64,000 nucleotides of DNA from Blastococcus saxobsidens (lineage in GTDB: Bacteria; Actinomycetota; Actinomycetes; Mycobacteriales; Geodermatophilaceae), in assembly GCF_010682065.1 (NCBI RefSeq), contig NZ_JAAGWG010000025.1, positions 1 to 64,000 of the forward strand, read 5' to 3'. The notes beneath the pieces were generated by a model. It saw only the letters and a list, made by a program, of their open reading frames with translations, ran no database searches and was not told the DNA's origin. Below are positions 29,848 through 38,847 of this stretch, piece by piece. Position 1 is the stretch's first letter. Every line of letters begins with the position of its first letter. The translations under genes were made by a program, and so were the position numbers.

Positions 29848-31365
29848 TCAGAAGGGCGGCGGGTCCACGGGCCGTCGCGGTGGTCGTGGCGGTGGTGGGA
29901 GGGCCGGTTGATCGGTGAGGTCGCGCAGGCCCGGCGGGCGGGTCGTGCGGGTGATCCCGCTGGGCGTGGTCACCGACAGGGTGCCGTCGGGCAGCAGCTC
30001 GAAGCGCCAGTCACGGGCGAAGGTCTTGAGCCGGTGATGGGTGCGGCACAGGCAGCACAGGTTCTCGCAGCCGGTGCGTCCACCGCAGTCGTAGGGCAGC
30101 ACGTGGTCGGCGTCGGTGCGCCCGGCCGGCTGCGAGCAGCCCGGATGCCGGCACGTCCGGTCCCGCAGCCGCAGGAAACGCTCCTGCGCGGCGGACGGGT
30201 CGTGGCCGTCCACCGGCATCGGGCGGCCGACGATCGAGCAGCCGCATGCGGCCTCCCCGCCGTGCCTGCGACAGCCACGCACCGCGAGGCGGCGCAGCTC
30301 GGCGGCCGAGACGGCCGCCAGCACGGCGCCGTCCTCGTCGACGACGGCCACCGCCAGGCTCCCTCCGTCCGGGGTCCGGACCCCGAGCGCGCCGAGCTGG
30401 GCGAGCAGCTCGCGCAGATGCCCGGCCGTGATCGGGGTGCCGTCCACGCTCGGCCCCAGCTCCCCACCGGCGACCACGCCGTCACGGGGCGGACCGGCCG
30501 CCGGGTGCAGCGCCGGCAGCGGAGCGACCACCGTGACGTGCCCGGTCACCGCGGGACGGGAGGTGTCCCACGGCCGCAGCACCAGCGCCGCGTGCGCCTC
30601 TGCGCGCAGCACCCCGATCGGCCGGTCGTCCCCGCCGGTCCTCGCCAGCTGCGCGGCCTGGTCGATCGTCGACCACATCGCCGCCGCCACCGGCGCGGGC
30701 AGCTCGCTGGTCAGCGCCGACATCCCGTCGCCGATCGGGCGGACGCGCACGTCGGCCCGCGCCTCGGCCTCGATCCGCCGCCGCTCGGCGAACTCCTCGT
30801 CGGCAGCGACCGCGGCCGCCACCAACCGCCGGCGCAACCGGCCCGAGGACAGCCGTGCCGCCACCGGCAGCAGCGCCGGGACGACCACGCCGACGACCTC
30901 GTCGGAGGCGTGCCCGAGCACGTCGGCGAACACCCGTGCGCGGAACCAGTCCAGCCGCCCCTCACCGCACGCCGCCCACACCGCGGGCATCCGCTCGACC
31001 AGTGCATAGGAGTCCGAGAGCACCCCGGCCGCGAAGGTCGGCGAGCAGTTCAGCACCAGCGCCAGTTCCTGGGGCAGGAACTCGCTCGCTCCCGGCACCG
31101 GCGAGCCGGGACCCCGGCGTCGCGCACCGGGGTGGCCGGGCGGCGGGTCATCGGTGTCGGGCCGGTCCCCCGCCAGCGCCATGACCAGCTCCGCCTCGTA
31201 GGCGGAGTCCATCGCCCTGCGCGCCTGGACGCGCTGCAGCTCCGCGGCCTTCTCCGCTGGCGACAGCAGGCCGACCGGCAGACGTGGCACCGTGGGCCGC
31301 TGCTCCTGGAGCCAGCCGACGAGCGCACCCTCGACCGCGCTGCGGGGCGGCGCGGCGGTGGTCAT
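29848..31365 (-). CDS. DUF222 / HNH endonuclease (13E12 repeat family)
   Basis: 505 residues. The N-terminal and central part is the DUF222 domain (about 40-330) and the C-terminal HNH motif is CRHPGCSQPAGR, DADHVLPYDCGGRT and CLCRTHHRLKT, with zinc-type cysteines. The last 35 residues are Pro/Arg rich. The family is multi-copy in actinobacteria and homologous to the REP13E12 proteins of M. tuberculosis, several of which belong to the LexA regulon. Here a perfect SOS box lies just upstream of the ATG. Likely a DNA nuclease induced by DNA damage; the target is unknown. Such genes can be mobile, but no ends or repeats are seen. Confidence 0.88.
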   Translation of the reverse strand: MTTAAPPRSAVEGALVGWLQEQRPTVPRLPVGLLSPAEKAAELQRVQARRAMDSAYEAELVMALAGDRPDTDDPPPGHPGARRRGPGSPVPGASEFLPQELALVLNCSPTFAAGVLSDSYALVERMPAVWAACGEGRLDWFRARVFADVLGHASDEVVGVVVPALLPVAARLSSGRLRRRLVAAAVAADEEFAERRRIEAEARADVRVRPIGDGMSALTSELPAPVAAAMWSTIDQAAQLARTGGDDRPIGVLRAEAHAALVLRPWDTSRPAVTGHVTVVAPLPALHPAAGPPRDGVVAGGELGPSVDGTPITAGHLRELLAQLGALGVRTPDGGSLAVAVVDEDGAVLAAVSAAELRRLAVRGCRRHGGEAACGCSIVGRPMPVDGHDPSAAQERFLRLRDRTCRHPGCSQPAGRTDADHVLPYDCGGRTGCENLCCLCRTHHRLKTFARDWRFELLPDGTLSVTTPSGITRTTRPPGLRDLTDQPALPPPPRPPRRPVDPPPF

Positions 31366-31369
31366 GGGT

Positions 31370-31383
31370 CGAACATATGTTCG
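31370..31383. promoter_or_regulatory. SOS (LexA) box upstream of the DUF222/HNH gene
   Basis: CGAACATATGTTCG is a perfect 14-base palindrome and matches the CGAAC-N4-GTTCG LexA box of Gram-positive bacteria. It starts five bases upstream of the ATG at 31365, so LexA would sit over the start of transcription. The lexA gene is not in the window. Confidence 0.88.
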
Positions 31384-31443
31384 GGGTACGACAGTTCTCG
31401 TCGATCCGGCGGTCCGGCCCGTCGTTCGCGAGGGCCTCGACGA

Positions 31444-32163
31444 TCAGACCTTGCGGCCCCGGTGCAGCGCGACGATGCCGCCGGTGAGGTTCTGCCAGGC
31501 CACGTCGGACCAGCCGGCGTCCTGCACGCGCCCGGCCAGCGCGGCCTGGTCGGGCCAGGCGCGGATCGACTCGGCCAGGTAGACGTAGGCCTCGGGATTG
31601 CTGCTCACCGCCCGGGCGATCCGCGGCAGCGCCTTCATCAGGTACTCGGTGTAGACGGTGCGGAACGGCGACCACGTGGGGCTGGAGAACTCGCAGACCA
31701 CCAGCGTGCCGCCGGGCCTGGTGACCCGGGCGAACTCGCGCAGCGCTGCGTCGGGGTCGGCCACGTTGCGCAGGCCGAAGGAGATGACGACGCCGTCGAC
31801 GCTCTCGTCGGCCAGCGGCAGGGCCATCGCGTCGCCGGCCACCTTGGGCACCCGACGGGCGGCACCGGCGCGCAGCATCCCCTGGGAGAAGTCGCAGGCG
31901 ATGGCTCGCACACCCCCGGCCGCCAGCTCCACGGTGGAGACCGCCGTGCCGGCCGCGACGTCGAGCACGGTCTGCCCCGGCTGGGCACCCAGCGCCTCCC
32001 GGGTGGCCCGCCGCCAGGAGGCGTCGAGGCCGCCCGACAGCACGGTGTTGGTGACGTCGTAGCGCTTCGCGACGCGGTCGAACATGGCCGCGACCTCGGC
32101 CGGTCGCTTGTCGAGCCCGGCCCGCAGGCCGGCGGTGTGCGGGTTCTCTCGCCGGTCTGCCAC
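31444..32163 (-). CDS. menG: Demethylmenaquinone methyltransferase
   Basis: 239 residues of the UbiE/MenG class. SAM-binding motif [16 protein letters not shown] near residue 66, then [36 protein letters not shown] and [14 protein letters not shown]. It makes the final methylation of menaquinone. GTG start at 32163, divergent from menF with 35 bases between start codons, so both share a compact promoter region. The end is 78 bases from the HNH gene start on the same strand. Confidence 0.93.
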   Translation of the reverse strand: MADRRENPHTAGLRAGLDKRPAEVAAMFDRVAKRYDVTNTVLSGGLDASWRRATREALGAQPGQTVLDVAAGTAVSTVELAAGGVRAIACDFSQGMLRAGAARRVPKVAGDAMALPLADESVDGVVISFGLRNVADPDAALREFARVTRPGGTLVVCEFSSPTWSPFRTVYTEYLMKALPRIARAVSSNPEAYVYLAESIRAWPDQAALAGRVQDAGWSDVAWQNLTGGIVALHRGRKV

Positions 32164-32186
32164 GGCATCGACGCTACAAGGCCTCT

Positions 32187-32192
32187 TACTCT
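32187..32192 (+). promoter_or_regulatory. Candidate -10 box for leaderless menF
   Basis: TACTCT lies six bases before the menF GTG at 32199. With a start site at or next to the GTG, the mRNA would be leaderless, which is frequent in actinobacteria and would explain why no ribosome site is present. Confidence 0.4.
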
Positions 32193-32198
32193 GATCAC

Positions 32199-33458
32199 GT
32201 GACCGCGGCCGCCCTGACCTCCCCGGCAGCGGCGTCGCGCACCGTCACCACGGTCCGGTCCGACGCGGCCGGCGAGCTGCTGGACCTGCTCCCGGCCACC
32301 GGCGGCCTGTCCTGGGTGCGCCGCGGCGAGGGCCTGGTCGGCTGGGGCGAGGCCGCCCGGCTGGAGGTCACCGGCCCGCGCGCGCTGGCCCGGGCGGCCG
32401 CCTGGTGGGACGAGTACACCGCCGCCCTCGACGTCGACGACGAGCTGGGGGTGCCCGGCTCCGGGCCGGTGCTGTTCGCCAGCATCGCCTTCGACCCGGT
32501 CGCGGGGACGTCGGTGTTCGTCGTCCCCGAGGTCGTCGTGGGACGACGGGACGGCGTCGGCTGGGTCACCGCTGTCGGCACCGCCCCGACCCTGCCCGCC
32601 CCGCACCAGCACGACGACGGCCCGGCTCTCCGCCTCCGCTACGCCGACGGCGCCCTGGACCCGGCGAGCTGGTGCGCCGCCGTGGCGGCGGCCGTGCAGC
32701 GGATCGACGCCGGCGAGCTGGCCAAGGTGGTGCTCGCCCGCGACCTGCTCGTCTCCGCCGACGTCCCGCTGGACCCGCGCCGGATGCTGCGCCGGCTGGC
32801 CGCGCGCTTCCCCGACTGCTGGACCTTCGCCGTCGACGGGCTGCTGGGGGCGACGCCGGAGCTGCTGCTGCGCCGCACCGGCCGGCAGCTGTCGGCGCGC
32901 GTGCTCGCCGGCACCGCGCCCCGAGGCGCCGGCGCCGAGGACGAGCGGCTGGCCCGGGCGCTGCTGGCCTCCGCCAAGGACCGCGCCGAGCACACCCTCG
33001 CCGTCGACTCCCTGGTGCAGGCGCTGGAGCCCTACTGCGCCGCCCTCGACGCCCCGGCCGAGCCGCAGCTGCTCACCCTGGCCAACGTGCGGCACCTGGC
33101 CACCGACCTGCTCGGCACGCAGGCCGCCGGCGGCCCCGCCTCCGGCGCGGACCTGCTGGAGCTCGTCGGCGCCGTGCACCCGACCGCGGCCGTCTGCGGC
33201 ACCCCCACCCCCGACGCCGCCGCGCTGATCCGCGAGCTGGAGGGCATGGACCGCGGCCGCTACGCCGGGCCCGTCGGCTGGCTGGACGCGAGCGGCGACG
33301 GCGAGTTCGGGCTGGCGCTGCGCTGCGCCGAGCTCGTCGGCGACGACGGCGCGCGGCTGTTCGCCGGCTGTGGGATCGTCGCCGGCTCCGACCCGGCCGC
33401 CGAGCTGGCCGAGACCCAGTCGAAGTTCGCCGCCTTCCAGGCCGCACTCGAGGGCTGA
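32199..33458 (+). CDS. menF: Isochorismate synthase
   Basis: 419 residues. Chorismate-binding family: [11 protein letters not shown] (catalytic Lys, about residue 175), [43 protein letters not shown], and the C-terminal [22 protein letters not shown] and [23 protein letters not shown] (magnesium-binding glutamates). It converts chorismate to isochorismate, the first menaquinone step; a salicylate or siderophore role is less likely given the adjacent men genes. GTG start, no ribosome site. Confidence 0.9.
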   Translation: MTAAALTSPAAASRTVTTVRSDAAGELLDLLPATGGLSWVRRGEGLVGWGEAARLEVTGPRALARAAAWWDEYTAALDVDDELGVPGSGPVLFASIAFDPVAGTSVFVVPEVVVGRRDGVGWVTAVGTAPTLPAPHQHDDGPALRLRYADGALDPASWCAAVAAAVQRIDAGELAKVVLARDLLVSADVPLDPRRMLRRLAARFPDCWTFAVDGLLGATPELLLRRTGRQLSARVLAGTAPRGAGAEDERLARALLASAKDRAEHTLAVDSLVQALEPYCAALDAPAEPQLLTLANVRHLATDLLGTQAAGGPASGADLLELVGAVHPTAAVCGTPTPDAAALIRELEGMDRGRYAGPVGWLDASGDGEFGLALRCAELVGDDGARLFAGCGIVAGSDPAAELAETQSKFAAFQAALEG

Positions 33459-33479
33459 GGCCCCGAGCGGACCACCGGG

Positions 33480-33620
33480 TCAGCGGGCCCCGACCAGCAC
33501 GAGGTCGGTCGGGGTGGCCTCGGCGGGAGCGGTGTCCCCCAGAGCGAATCCGGCGATCCCGGCGGCGACCGCGACCGTTGCCGCCAGCAGGCGGAACGAG
33601 CGCAGCAGGTGCTGGGTCAT
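33480..33620 (-). CDS. Small exported or membrane-anchored peptide, unknown function
   Basis: 46 residues from ATG 33620, which is preceded by GAGGAG eight bases upstream, a strong ribosome site. Residues 8-26 form a basic-then-hydrophobic signal-like segment ending near AEA, leaving a tail of about ten residues if cleaved. I recognise no family. It lies 112 bases downstream of menD on the same strand, after a hairpin, and faces menF tail to tail (21 bases). The strong ribosome site makes it more than a chance frame. Confidence 0.55.
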   Translation of the reverse strand: MTQHLLRSFRLLAATVAVAAGIAGFALGDTAPAEATPTDLVLVGAR

Positions 33621-33714
33621 CGTCGAACTCCTCTCACCGCTCCCGCCGGGGCGCGTCCCCCGTGCCAGGAGGACTCTGCCGCGCCAACCGCAGGGCACCC
33701 GCGAGGCAACCGCA

Positions 33715-33733
33715 AGGAATCCGCAGGATTCCT
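33715..33733 (-). terminator. Hairpin after menD
   Basis: AGGAATCC (33715-33722) and GGATTCCT (33726-33733) pair perfectly around a GCA loop. It overlaps the last base of the menD stop, so it would end or slow the minus-strand menC-menD transcript before the small peptide gene. Confidence 0.5.
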
Positions 33734-35406
33734 CAGGCGCGCAGCGCCACCGTGGCGGCGGTGCGCAGGTCCTTCGCCAGGGCGGCTTCGGCCCGCTGAT
33801 CGGTGCGGACGACGACGATCCGCGGCCCGCCCAGCGCCAGGGCGCCGGGCAGCTCCCCGGCCGACCCCACCCGCGACGCCGACCAGCCCAGCGCGGTGGC
33901 CACCGCCACGAGGTCCCGCCCGTGCGGCGTGCCGAACACCCGGCGGTAGTCCGCGGCGTAGCGGTCCTCCCCCGGCTCCAGCTGGGCGAAGATGCCGCCG
34001 CCGTCGTTGTCCGGGACGACCACGGTGAGGTCCGGCCGCGCCTCGCCCTCGCCGAGCAGCAGGCCAGTCAGGTCGTGCAGGAAGGTCAGGTCGCCCATCA
34101 GCGCGAACACCGGCCCCGGATGGGTCAGCGCGGCACCCACGGCCGTGGAGATCGTGCCGTCGATCCCGGCCGCCCCCCGGTTCGCGAGCACGGTGACGTC
34201 GGCCCGCGGCACCGCCAGCCGGTCGACGTCGCGCACCGGGGTCGAGGACCCCAGCACGAACAGCGCGCCGGGCGGGAGTGCCGCGACGACGTCGCGCGCG
34301 AGCCGGGCGGCTGTCAGCGGAGCCGCCGGGTCCAGCACCGCGTCGACGGCGGAGCCGACCCGCTCGGCAGCGGCCCGCCAGGTCGCCGCCCACTCGGTGT
34401 CGACGTCCCCGTCGGCCCCGATGAAGAGCCGCGAGACGCGGGAGCTGGACCGGACGGCGTCGGCCCACCGGGGGGAGGCGCTGACCGTCTCCACCGTCAC
34501 CGCGGGATCGGCCAGCAGCGCGTTGACCGGCCGGGAGAGCGTCGGCCGGCCCACGACCAGCACGGAGTCCGGCCGGTGCGCGGCCAACCAGTCGCGCGCG
34601 CCCAGCAGCAGGACCCCACCCCGCAGCGCACCGCCCCAGCGCCCGCTGCTCGGCTCGGCGACCACGGGCCAGGGGACGTCGCCGTCGAGCCCGGGTGCGG
34701 CGTGCAGCGGACCGTCCCCGGCGATCACGAGCGTCCGCGGGGGCAGCCGGTGCGCCGTGGCCGCGTAGCCGGGCGCGCGCTCCGCCGCGGTCCAGGGAGC
34801 GCTGCCGGGCCGCCCGGCCCACGGACCGGTGAGCTCGCCGGGCTCGTCGTCGGGCATCAGCGGCTCGCGCAGCGCCAGGTTCAGCTGCACCGGGCCCGGG
34901 TCGTCCGACAGGGCACCCGAGGCCACCGTCAGCGCCTTGGCCACCAGCGAGCGCCAGTAGCGGTTCTGCGCCTCCTCGCGGCCCGCCTCGGGCACACCGA
35001 CGTCGACCGCCCAGCGCACCGCGCCGCCGTAGAGCCCGGCCTGCTCGATGGTCTGGTTGGCCCCGGTGGCGCGCAGCTCCGGCGGCCGGTCGGCGGTCAG
35101 CGCCAGCAGCGGTACCCCGGCGGCGTCGGCCTCCAGCACCGCTGCGTGCAGGTGCGCGGTGGCCGTCCCCGACGTCGTCAGCACCGGCACGGGGCGCCCG
35201 GACGCCTTGGCCAGCCCGAGCGCGAGGAACGCGGCCGTCCGCTCGTCGATGCGCACGAAGAGCCGCAACCGGCCGTCCCGCTCGGCGGCGGCCAGCGCGA
35301 GCGCGACCGGGGCGGAGCGGGAACCGGGGGCGAGCACCGCGTCGGTCACCCCGCCGCGGACCAGCTCGTCGACCAGCACCCGCGCGAAGGCGGTGGAAGG
35401 GTTCAC
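33733..35406 (-). CDS. menD: SEPHCHC synthase (2-succinyl-5-enolpyruvyl-6-hydroxy-3-cyclohexene-1-carboxylate synthase)
   Basis: 557 residues, thiamine-dependent. N-terminal domain has VLAPGSRSAPVALALA and the glutamate in VRIDERTAAFLALGLAKASG; SGTATAHLHAAV and LTADRPPELRATGANQTIEQ follow. The C-terminal TPP domain has ANRGAAGIDGTIST, LMGDLTFLHD and DNDGGGIF. It joins 2-oxoglutarate to isochorismate. GTG 35406 overlaps the menC stop by four bases, forming a two-gene menC-menD unit. Confidence 0.95.
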   Translation of the reverse strand: MNPSTAFARVLVDELVRGGVTDAVLAPGSRSAPVALALAAAERDGRLRLFVRIDERTAAFLALGLAKASGRPVPVLTTSGTATAHLHAAVLEADAAGVPLLALTADRPPELRATGANQTIEQAGLYGGAVRWAVDVGVPEAGREEAQNRYWRSLVAKALTVASGALSDDPGPVQLNLALREPLMPDDEPGELTGPWAGRPGSAPWTAAERAPGYAATAHRLPPRTLVIAGDGPLHAAPGLDGDVPWPVVAEPSSGRWGGALRGGVLLLGARDWLAAHRPDSVLVVGRPTLSRPVNALLADPAVTVETVSASPRWADAVRSSSRVSRLFIGADGDVDTEWAATWRAAAERVGSAVDAVLDPAAPLTAARLARDVVAALPPGALFVLGSSTPVRDVDRLAVPRADVTVLANRGAAGIDGTISTAVGAALTHPGPVFALMGDLTFLHDLTGLLLGEGEARPDLTVVVPDNDGGGIFAQLEPGEDRYAADYRRVFGTPHGRDLVAVATALGWSASRVGSAGELPGALALGGPRIVVVRTDQRAEAALAKDLRTAATVALRA

Positions 35407-36371
35407 GCGGCGAGCACCTCGTCCAGCCGGGTGCGCCAGCGGGCGGCGGTCGCCCCGCTCGCGGCGACGCCGGCCAGCCGGTCGGGCTCGCGGGCACCCA
35501 CCGGCAGGGCGCCGTCGACCGGCAGCAGCGGGGACGACGTCACGTCGCCGGTGAACAGCGCGACCGTGGCCAGGCCGCAGGCGAACGGCAGCTCGGGCAG
35601 CGCGGCGGCCAGGGCCACCCCGGCGGCGATGCCGACCGAGGACTCCAGCGCGGAGGACACCACGCACGGCAGGCCGTGTGCCTCGGCCACCCGCAGCGCC
35701 GCACGGACGCCGCCGAGCGGCTGCACCTTGAGGACGACGACGTCGCAGGCCTCGCGCAGGTCCACGCGCAGCGGGTCGTCGGCCCGGCGCACCACCTCGT
35801 CCGCGGCGACCCGGACGTCGATCCGGCGGCGCAGCGCGGCCAGGTCGGCCAGGCCGGCGCACGGCTGCTCGACGTACTCCAGGCCGGCCGCGGCGTCGAG
35901 CTCCCGGATGCGGGCGACCGCCGTGTCGACGTCCCAGGCGGCGTTCGCGTCCACCCGGATGGCGCCGGCGGGCCCCAGCGCGTCGCGCACCGCCTCCACC
36001 CGGGCCCGGTCCTCGGCGGCGGACTGACCCGGCTCGGCGACCTTCACCTTCGCGGTGCGGCAGCCCGAGCCGGCCACGATCGCGTGCGCCCGCTCCGGGC
36101 CGACCGCCGGCACGGTCACGTTCACCGGCACGGAGCTCCGCACCGGCGCCGGCCAGCCCTCGAGGGCGGACTCCACCGCCGAGGCCCACCAGCGCCGGCT
36201 CTCGGCGGCGTCGTAGTCCCAGAACGGGGAGAACTCGCCCCAGCCGGCCGGGCCGCGCAGCAGCACCCCGTCGCGGACGTCGATGCCGCGGAAGCGGCTG
36301 CGCAGCGGCACCTCGTAGACGGCGAGCTCGGTGATCCCCGCCGGCAGCGCGGCGGCGGGGGCGGCGGTCAT
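35403..36371 (-). CDS. menC: o-Succinylbenzoate synthase
   Basis: 322 residues of the enolase superfamily. Catalytic lysines in TAKVKVAE and VVLKVQPLGG, metal ligands in IRVDANAAWD, YVEQPC and VAADEVV. It dehydrates SHCHC to o-succinylbenzoate. ATG 36371. Divergent from menE; the 89-base gap holds copy B of the dispersed repeat and a candidate menE promoter. In M. tuberculosis, menC (Rv0553) and menD (Rv0555) are also close. Confidence 0.93.
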   Translation of the reverse strand: MTAAPAAALPAGITELAVYEVPLRSRFRGIDVRDGVLLRGPAGWGEFSPFWDYDAAESRRWWASAVESALEGWPAPVRSSVPVNVTVPAVGPERAHAIVAGSGCRTAKVKVAEPGQSAAEDRARVEAVRDALGPAGAIRVDANAAWDVDTAVARIRELDAAAGLEYVEQPCAGLADLAALRRRIDVRVAADEVVRRADDPLRVDLREACDVVVLKVQPLGGVRAALRVAEAHGLPCVVSSALESSVGIAAGVALAAALPELPFACGLATVALFTGDVTSSPLLPVDGALPVGAREPDRLAGVAASGATAARWRTRLDEVLAA

Positions 36372-36387
36372 GGTGATCAGCGTAGGA

Positions 36388-36443
36388 GAAGGACCCCCTG
36401 CCCCCCGCCACTCGCAGGCTCGCGGCGGGTCCCTGCAGGGGCC
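36388..36443 (+). repeat. Dispersed repeat family, copy B (menC-menE gap)
   Basis: Orientation as copy C and inverted to A and D. GGACCC at 36391-36396 and GGGTCC at 36427-36432 make it a potential hairpin. It ends CCCTGCAGGG. It fills most of the divergent promoter region between menC and menE. Confidence 0.7.
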
Positions 36444-36446
36444 GAA

Positions 36447-36452
36447 TACGCT
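36447..36452 (+). promoter_or_regulatory. Candidate -10 box for menE
   Basis: TACGCT lies eight bases before the GTG at 36461, compatible with a leaderless or near-leaderless menE mRNA. It sits directly beside repeat copy B. Confidence 0.3.
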
Positions 36453-36460
36453 CGTCCCTC

Positions 36461-37630
36461 GTGGGTGGGAGGTGGGCAGGCGGCACGGGCAGGCAGCTCA
36501 CCGTCGTGCCCGCGGCCGAGCTCTCCGACGACGAGGTCCGCGCCGCCCTCGACGGCAGCCGTCCCCTGGCCGTCCTCCCCACCGGACCTCCGGCCGTCGT
36601 CGACGCCGCCCGCGCCGCGCTCCGCCCCGACGAGCCGCTGGAACCGGGCACCGACCTCGTCGTCGTCACGTCCGGCTCGACCGGCGGCGGCCGGGGCGTG
36701 CTGCTCACCGCCGCCGCGCTGCGCGCCTCGGCGACCGCGACCCTCGACCGGATCGGCGGCCCGGGCAGCTGGCTGCTGGCGCTGCCGGTGTCGGCGATCG
36801 CCGGCCTGCAGGTGGTCTGCCGGGCCCTGCTGGGCGGCCGGGCCCCGACCCGGCTCCCCTCCGGCGGGACGCTCGCCGACGCCGTGGCCCGCATGCCGGC
36901 CGGCGACCGCCGCTACACCTCCATGGTCCCCACGCAGCTGCGGCGCTGGCTGGACACCGAACCCGACGCGCTGCGGGCCTTCGACGCGGTCCTGGTGGGC
37001 GGCGCGGCCGCCGATCCCGCGCTGCTCGACCGCGCCCGGGCCGCGGACGTCGCCGTCGTCACGACCTACGGCATGACCGAGACCGCCGGCGGGTGCGTCT
37101 ACGACGGGGTGCCGCTCGACGGCGTCGGCGTCCGGGTCGCCGACGGCGGGCCCGCAGGACCCGGCGGCGGGGGGATCGAGCTGGCCGGGCCCACCCTCGC
37201 CCTGGGCTACCGCGGCGACCCCGAGGGGACCGCCGCCGCGTTCGCCGACGGCTGGTTCCGCACCCGGGACGCCGGCACGCTGGACCCCGACGGCCGGCTC
37301 ACCGTGCACGGCCGGCTGGACGACGTCGTCGTCTCCGGTGGGGTCAACGTCGCCCCGGCCGCGGTCGAGGCCGCGCTGCGCGAGCACCCCGCCGTCGCCG
37401 ACGCCGTCGTATTCGGCCACCCCGACCCCGAGTGGGGGCAGCGGGTCGTCGCCGCCGTCGTCCCCGTGGGCACGGCGCGACCCGACCTGGCCGAGCTGCG
37501 CAGCTGGGTCGCCGACCGCCTCGGCGCCCCGGCCGCACCGCGCCGGCTGCACCTGCTCGACACGATCCCCACCCTGCACACGGGCAAGCCCGACCGCCGC
37601 GCCGTCGCGGCCCGCACCCCGGAGGTCTGA
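36461..37630 (+). CDS. menE: o-Succinylbenzoate-CoA ligase
   Basis: 389 residues, short for an adenylate-forming ligase, as is usual for actinobacterial MenE. Motifs are VVVTSGSTGGGRGVLL (ATP loop), TTYGMTETAGGCVYDG, RDAGTLDPDGRLTVHGRLDDVVVSGGVNVAP and the C-terminal lysine in LHTGKPDRRAVA. It activates o-succinylbenzoate for MenB. Candidate starts are GTG 36461 and later ones; no strong ribosome site. The stop overlaps the menA ATG in TGATG. menB is not in the window. Confidence 0.9.
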   Translation: MGGRWAGGTGRQLTVVPAAELSDDEVRAALDGSRPLAVLPTGPPAVVDAARAALRPDEPLEPGTDLVVVTSGSTGGGRGVLLTAAALRASATATLDRIGGPGSWLLALPVSAIAGLQVVCRALLGGRAPTRLPSGGTLADAVARMPAGDRRYTSMVPTQLRRWLDTEPDALRAFDAVLVGGAAADPALLDRARAADVAVVTTYGMTETAGGCVYDGVPLDGVGVRVADGGPAGPGGGGIELAGPTLALGYRGDPEGTAAAFADGWFRTRDAGTLDPDGRLTVHGRLDDVVVSGGVNVAPAAVEAALREHPAVADAVVFGHPDPEWGQRVVAAVVPVGTARPDLAELRSWVADRLGAPAAPRRLHLLDTIPTLHTGKPDRRAVAARTPEV

Positions 37631-38499
37631 TGGCCACCCCCGCCCAGTGGCTGGCCGGAGCCCGCCCGCGCACGCTGCCCGCCGCGCTGGCGCCCGTGCT
37701 CGTCGGCACCGGCGCGGCCGTCGCCCTCGACGGTTTCCGCCTCGGCCCGGCCCTGCTCGCCCTGCTGGTCGCCCTGGCCCTGCAGGTCGCGGTCAACTAC
37801 GCCAACGACTACTCCGACGGCAAGCGCGGCACCGACGCCGACCGGGTCGGCCCCATGCGGCTGGTCGGCTCGGGTGCGGCCACCCCGCGCCAGGTGCTGG
37901 TCGCGGCGCTGCTGTCCTTCGCCGTCGCGGGCGTGGCCGGGCTCGCGCTCGCCGCCCTCTCCAGCTGGTGGCTGGTGGCGGTCGGCGCGGTGTGCATGGC
38001 GGCGGCCTGGACCTACACCGGCGGCCCGCTGCCCTACGGCTACCGGGCGCTCGGCGAGGTGTTCGTCTTCGTCTTCTTCGGCCCGGTCGCCGTCGTGGGC
38101 ACGACCTTCGTGCAGACCCGCAGCGTGGAGTGGCTGGCGTTCGCGGTCTCGGTGCCGATCGGGCTGCTGATCGTCGCGATCCTGGTGGTCAACAACCTGC
38201 GCGACCTGGCCGGTGACGCCGAGGTGGGCAAGCGCACCCTCGCCGTCCTGCTGGGCGACCGGGCGACCCGGCTGCTGTTCGCCGGCCTCTTCGTCGTCGC
38301 CTTCGCCGTCGTGGCCGCCGTCGGCGCGACTCGGCCCTGGGCGCTGCTCGGACTGGCTGCCGCTCCCCTGGCTGTGACGCCGGCGCGCACGGTGCTCTCC
38401 GGAGCGCGCGGGCCGGCGCTGATCGCCGTCCTCCAGGCCACCGGGGTGGTCACCCTGGTCACCGGGGTGCTGCTCGGGGCCGGGCTCGCGCTCAGCTGA
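37630..38499 (+). CDS. menA: 1,4-Dihydroxy-2-naphthoate polyprenyltransferase
   Basis: 289 residues, eight to nine membrane helices of the UbiA superfamily. Prenyl-diphosphate motifs NYANDYSDGKRGTDADRVG (NDxxD) and NNLRDLAGDAEVGKRTLAV (second Asp-rich motif). It attaches the polyprenyl chain, made by the synthase at 10045-11097, to dihydroxynaphthoate at the membrane. GGAGGT at 37621-37626 is the ribosome site; the ATG overlaps the menE stop. Confidence 0.94.
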   Translation: MATPAQWLAGARPRTLPAALAPVLVGTGAAVALDGFRLGPALLALLVALALQVAVNYANDYSDGKRGTDADRVGPMRLVGSGAATPRQVLVAALLSFAVAGVAGLALAALSSWWLVAVGAVCMAAAWTYTGGPLPYGYRALGEVFVFVFFGPVAVVGTTFVQTRSVEWLAFAVSVPIGLLIVAILVVNNLRDLAGDAEVGKRTLAVLLGDRATRLLFAGLFVVAFAVVAAVGATRPWALLGLAAAPLAVTPARTVLSGARGPALIAVLQATGVVTLVTGVLLGAGLALS

Positions 38500-38511
38500 G
38501 CGCGGGCCGGC

Positions 38512-38847
38512 TCACTCGGTGCCGCTGAGCCGCTTGCGCAGGTCCTCCTTCGCCGCCTTCCGGGCGACGGCGCGGGCGGCCAGCGCCTCGGTCAGCCGGT
38601 CCCGGGAGGGGCGCAGCAGCAGGTAGGACACCGGCATCGACAGCAGCAGGCCGAAGAGCAGGCCGGGGAAGCTGCCGAGCCCCACCAGCCACAGGATCAG
38701 CACCAGCGCCGCGGTGATGGACAGCCGGCCCACCACGTACATGAGCGCCCAGGGCAGCACCGCGGGCGGCGTCGCCGTCCCGCCGGCCGGGCCCACGGGC
38801 GCAGCGGCGCCGGCCGGGGTGCTGCCGGTCGTCTTCTTCTCAGCCAT
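38512..38847 (-). CDS. DUF4229 membrane protein
   Basis: 111 residues. A Pro/Ala-rich N-terminal part is followed by two membrane helices (about 32-51 and 57-77, with LLFGLLLSMPVSYLLLRPSRDRL) and a charged tail KAAKEDLRKRLSG. DUF4229 proteins are small actinobacterial membrane proteins often placed near menaquinone genes; function unknown. It is tail-to-tail with menA (12 bases) and its ATG overlaps the Lrp-type gene by eight bases. Confidence 0.75.
   Translation of the reverse strand: MAEKKTTGSTPAGAAAPVGPAGGTATPPAVLPWALMYVVGRLSITAALVLILWLVGLGSFPGLLFGLLLSMPVSYLLLRPSRDRLTEALAARAVARKAAKEDLRKRLSGTE

Noticed and set aside
29848-31365. HNH gene as a mobile group II intron or homing element
   Set aside because: No flanking repeats, no intron structure and no disrupted host gene; it fits a stand-alone DUF222 family gene.
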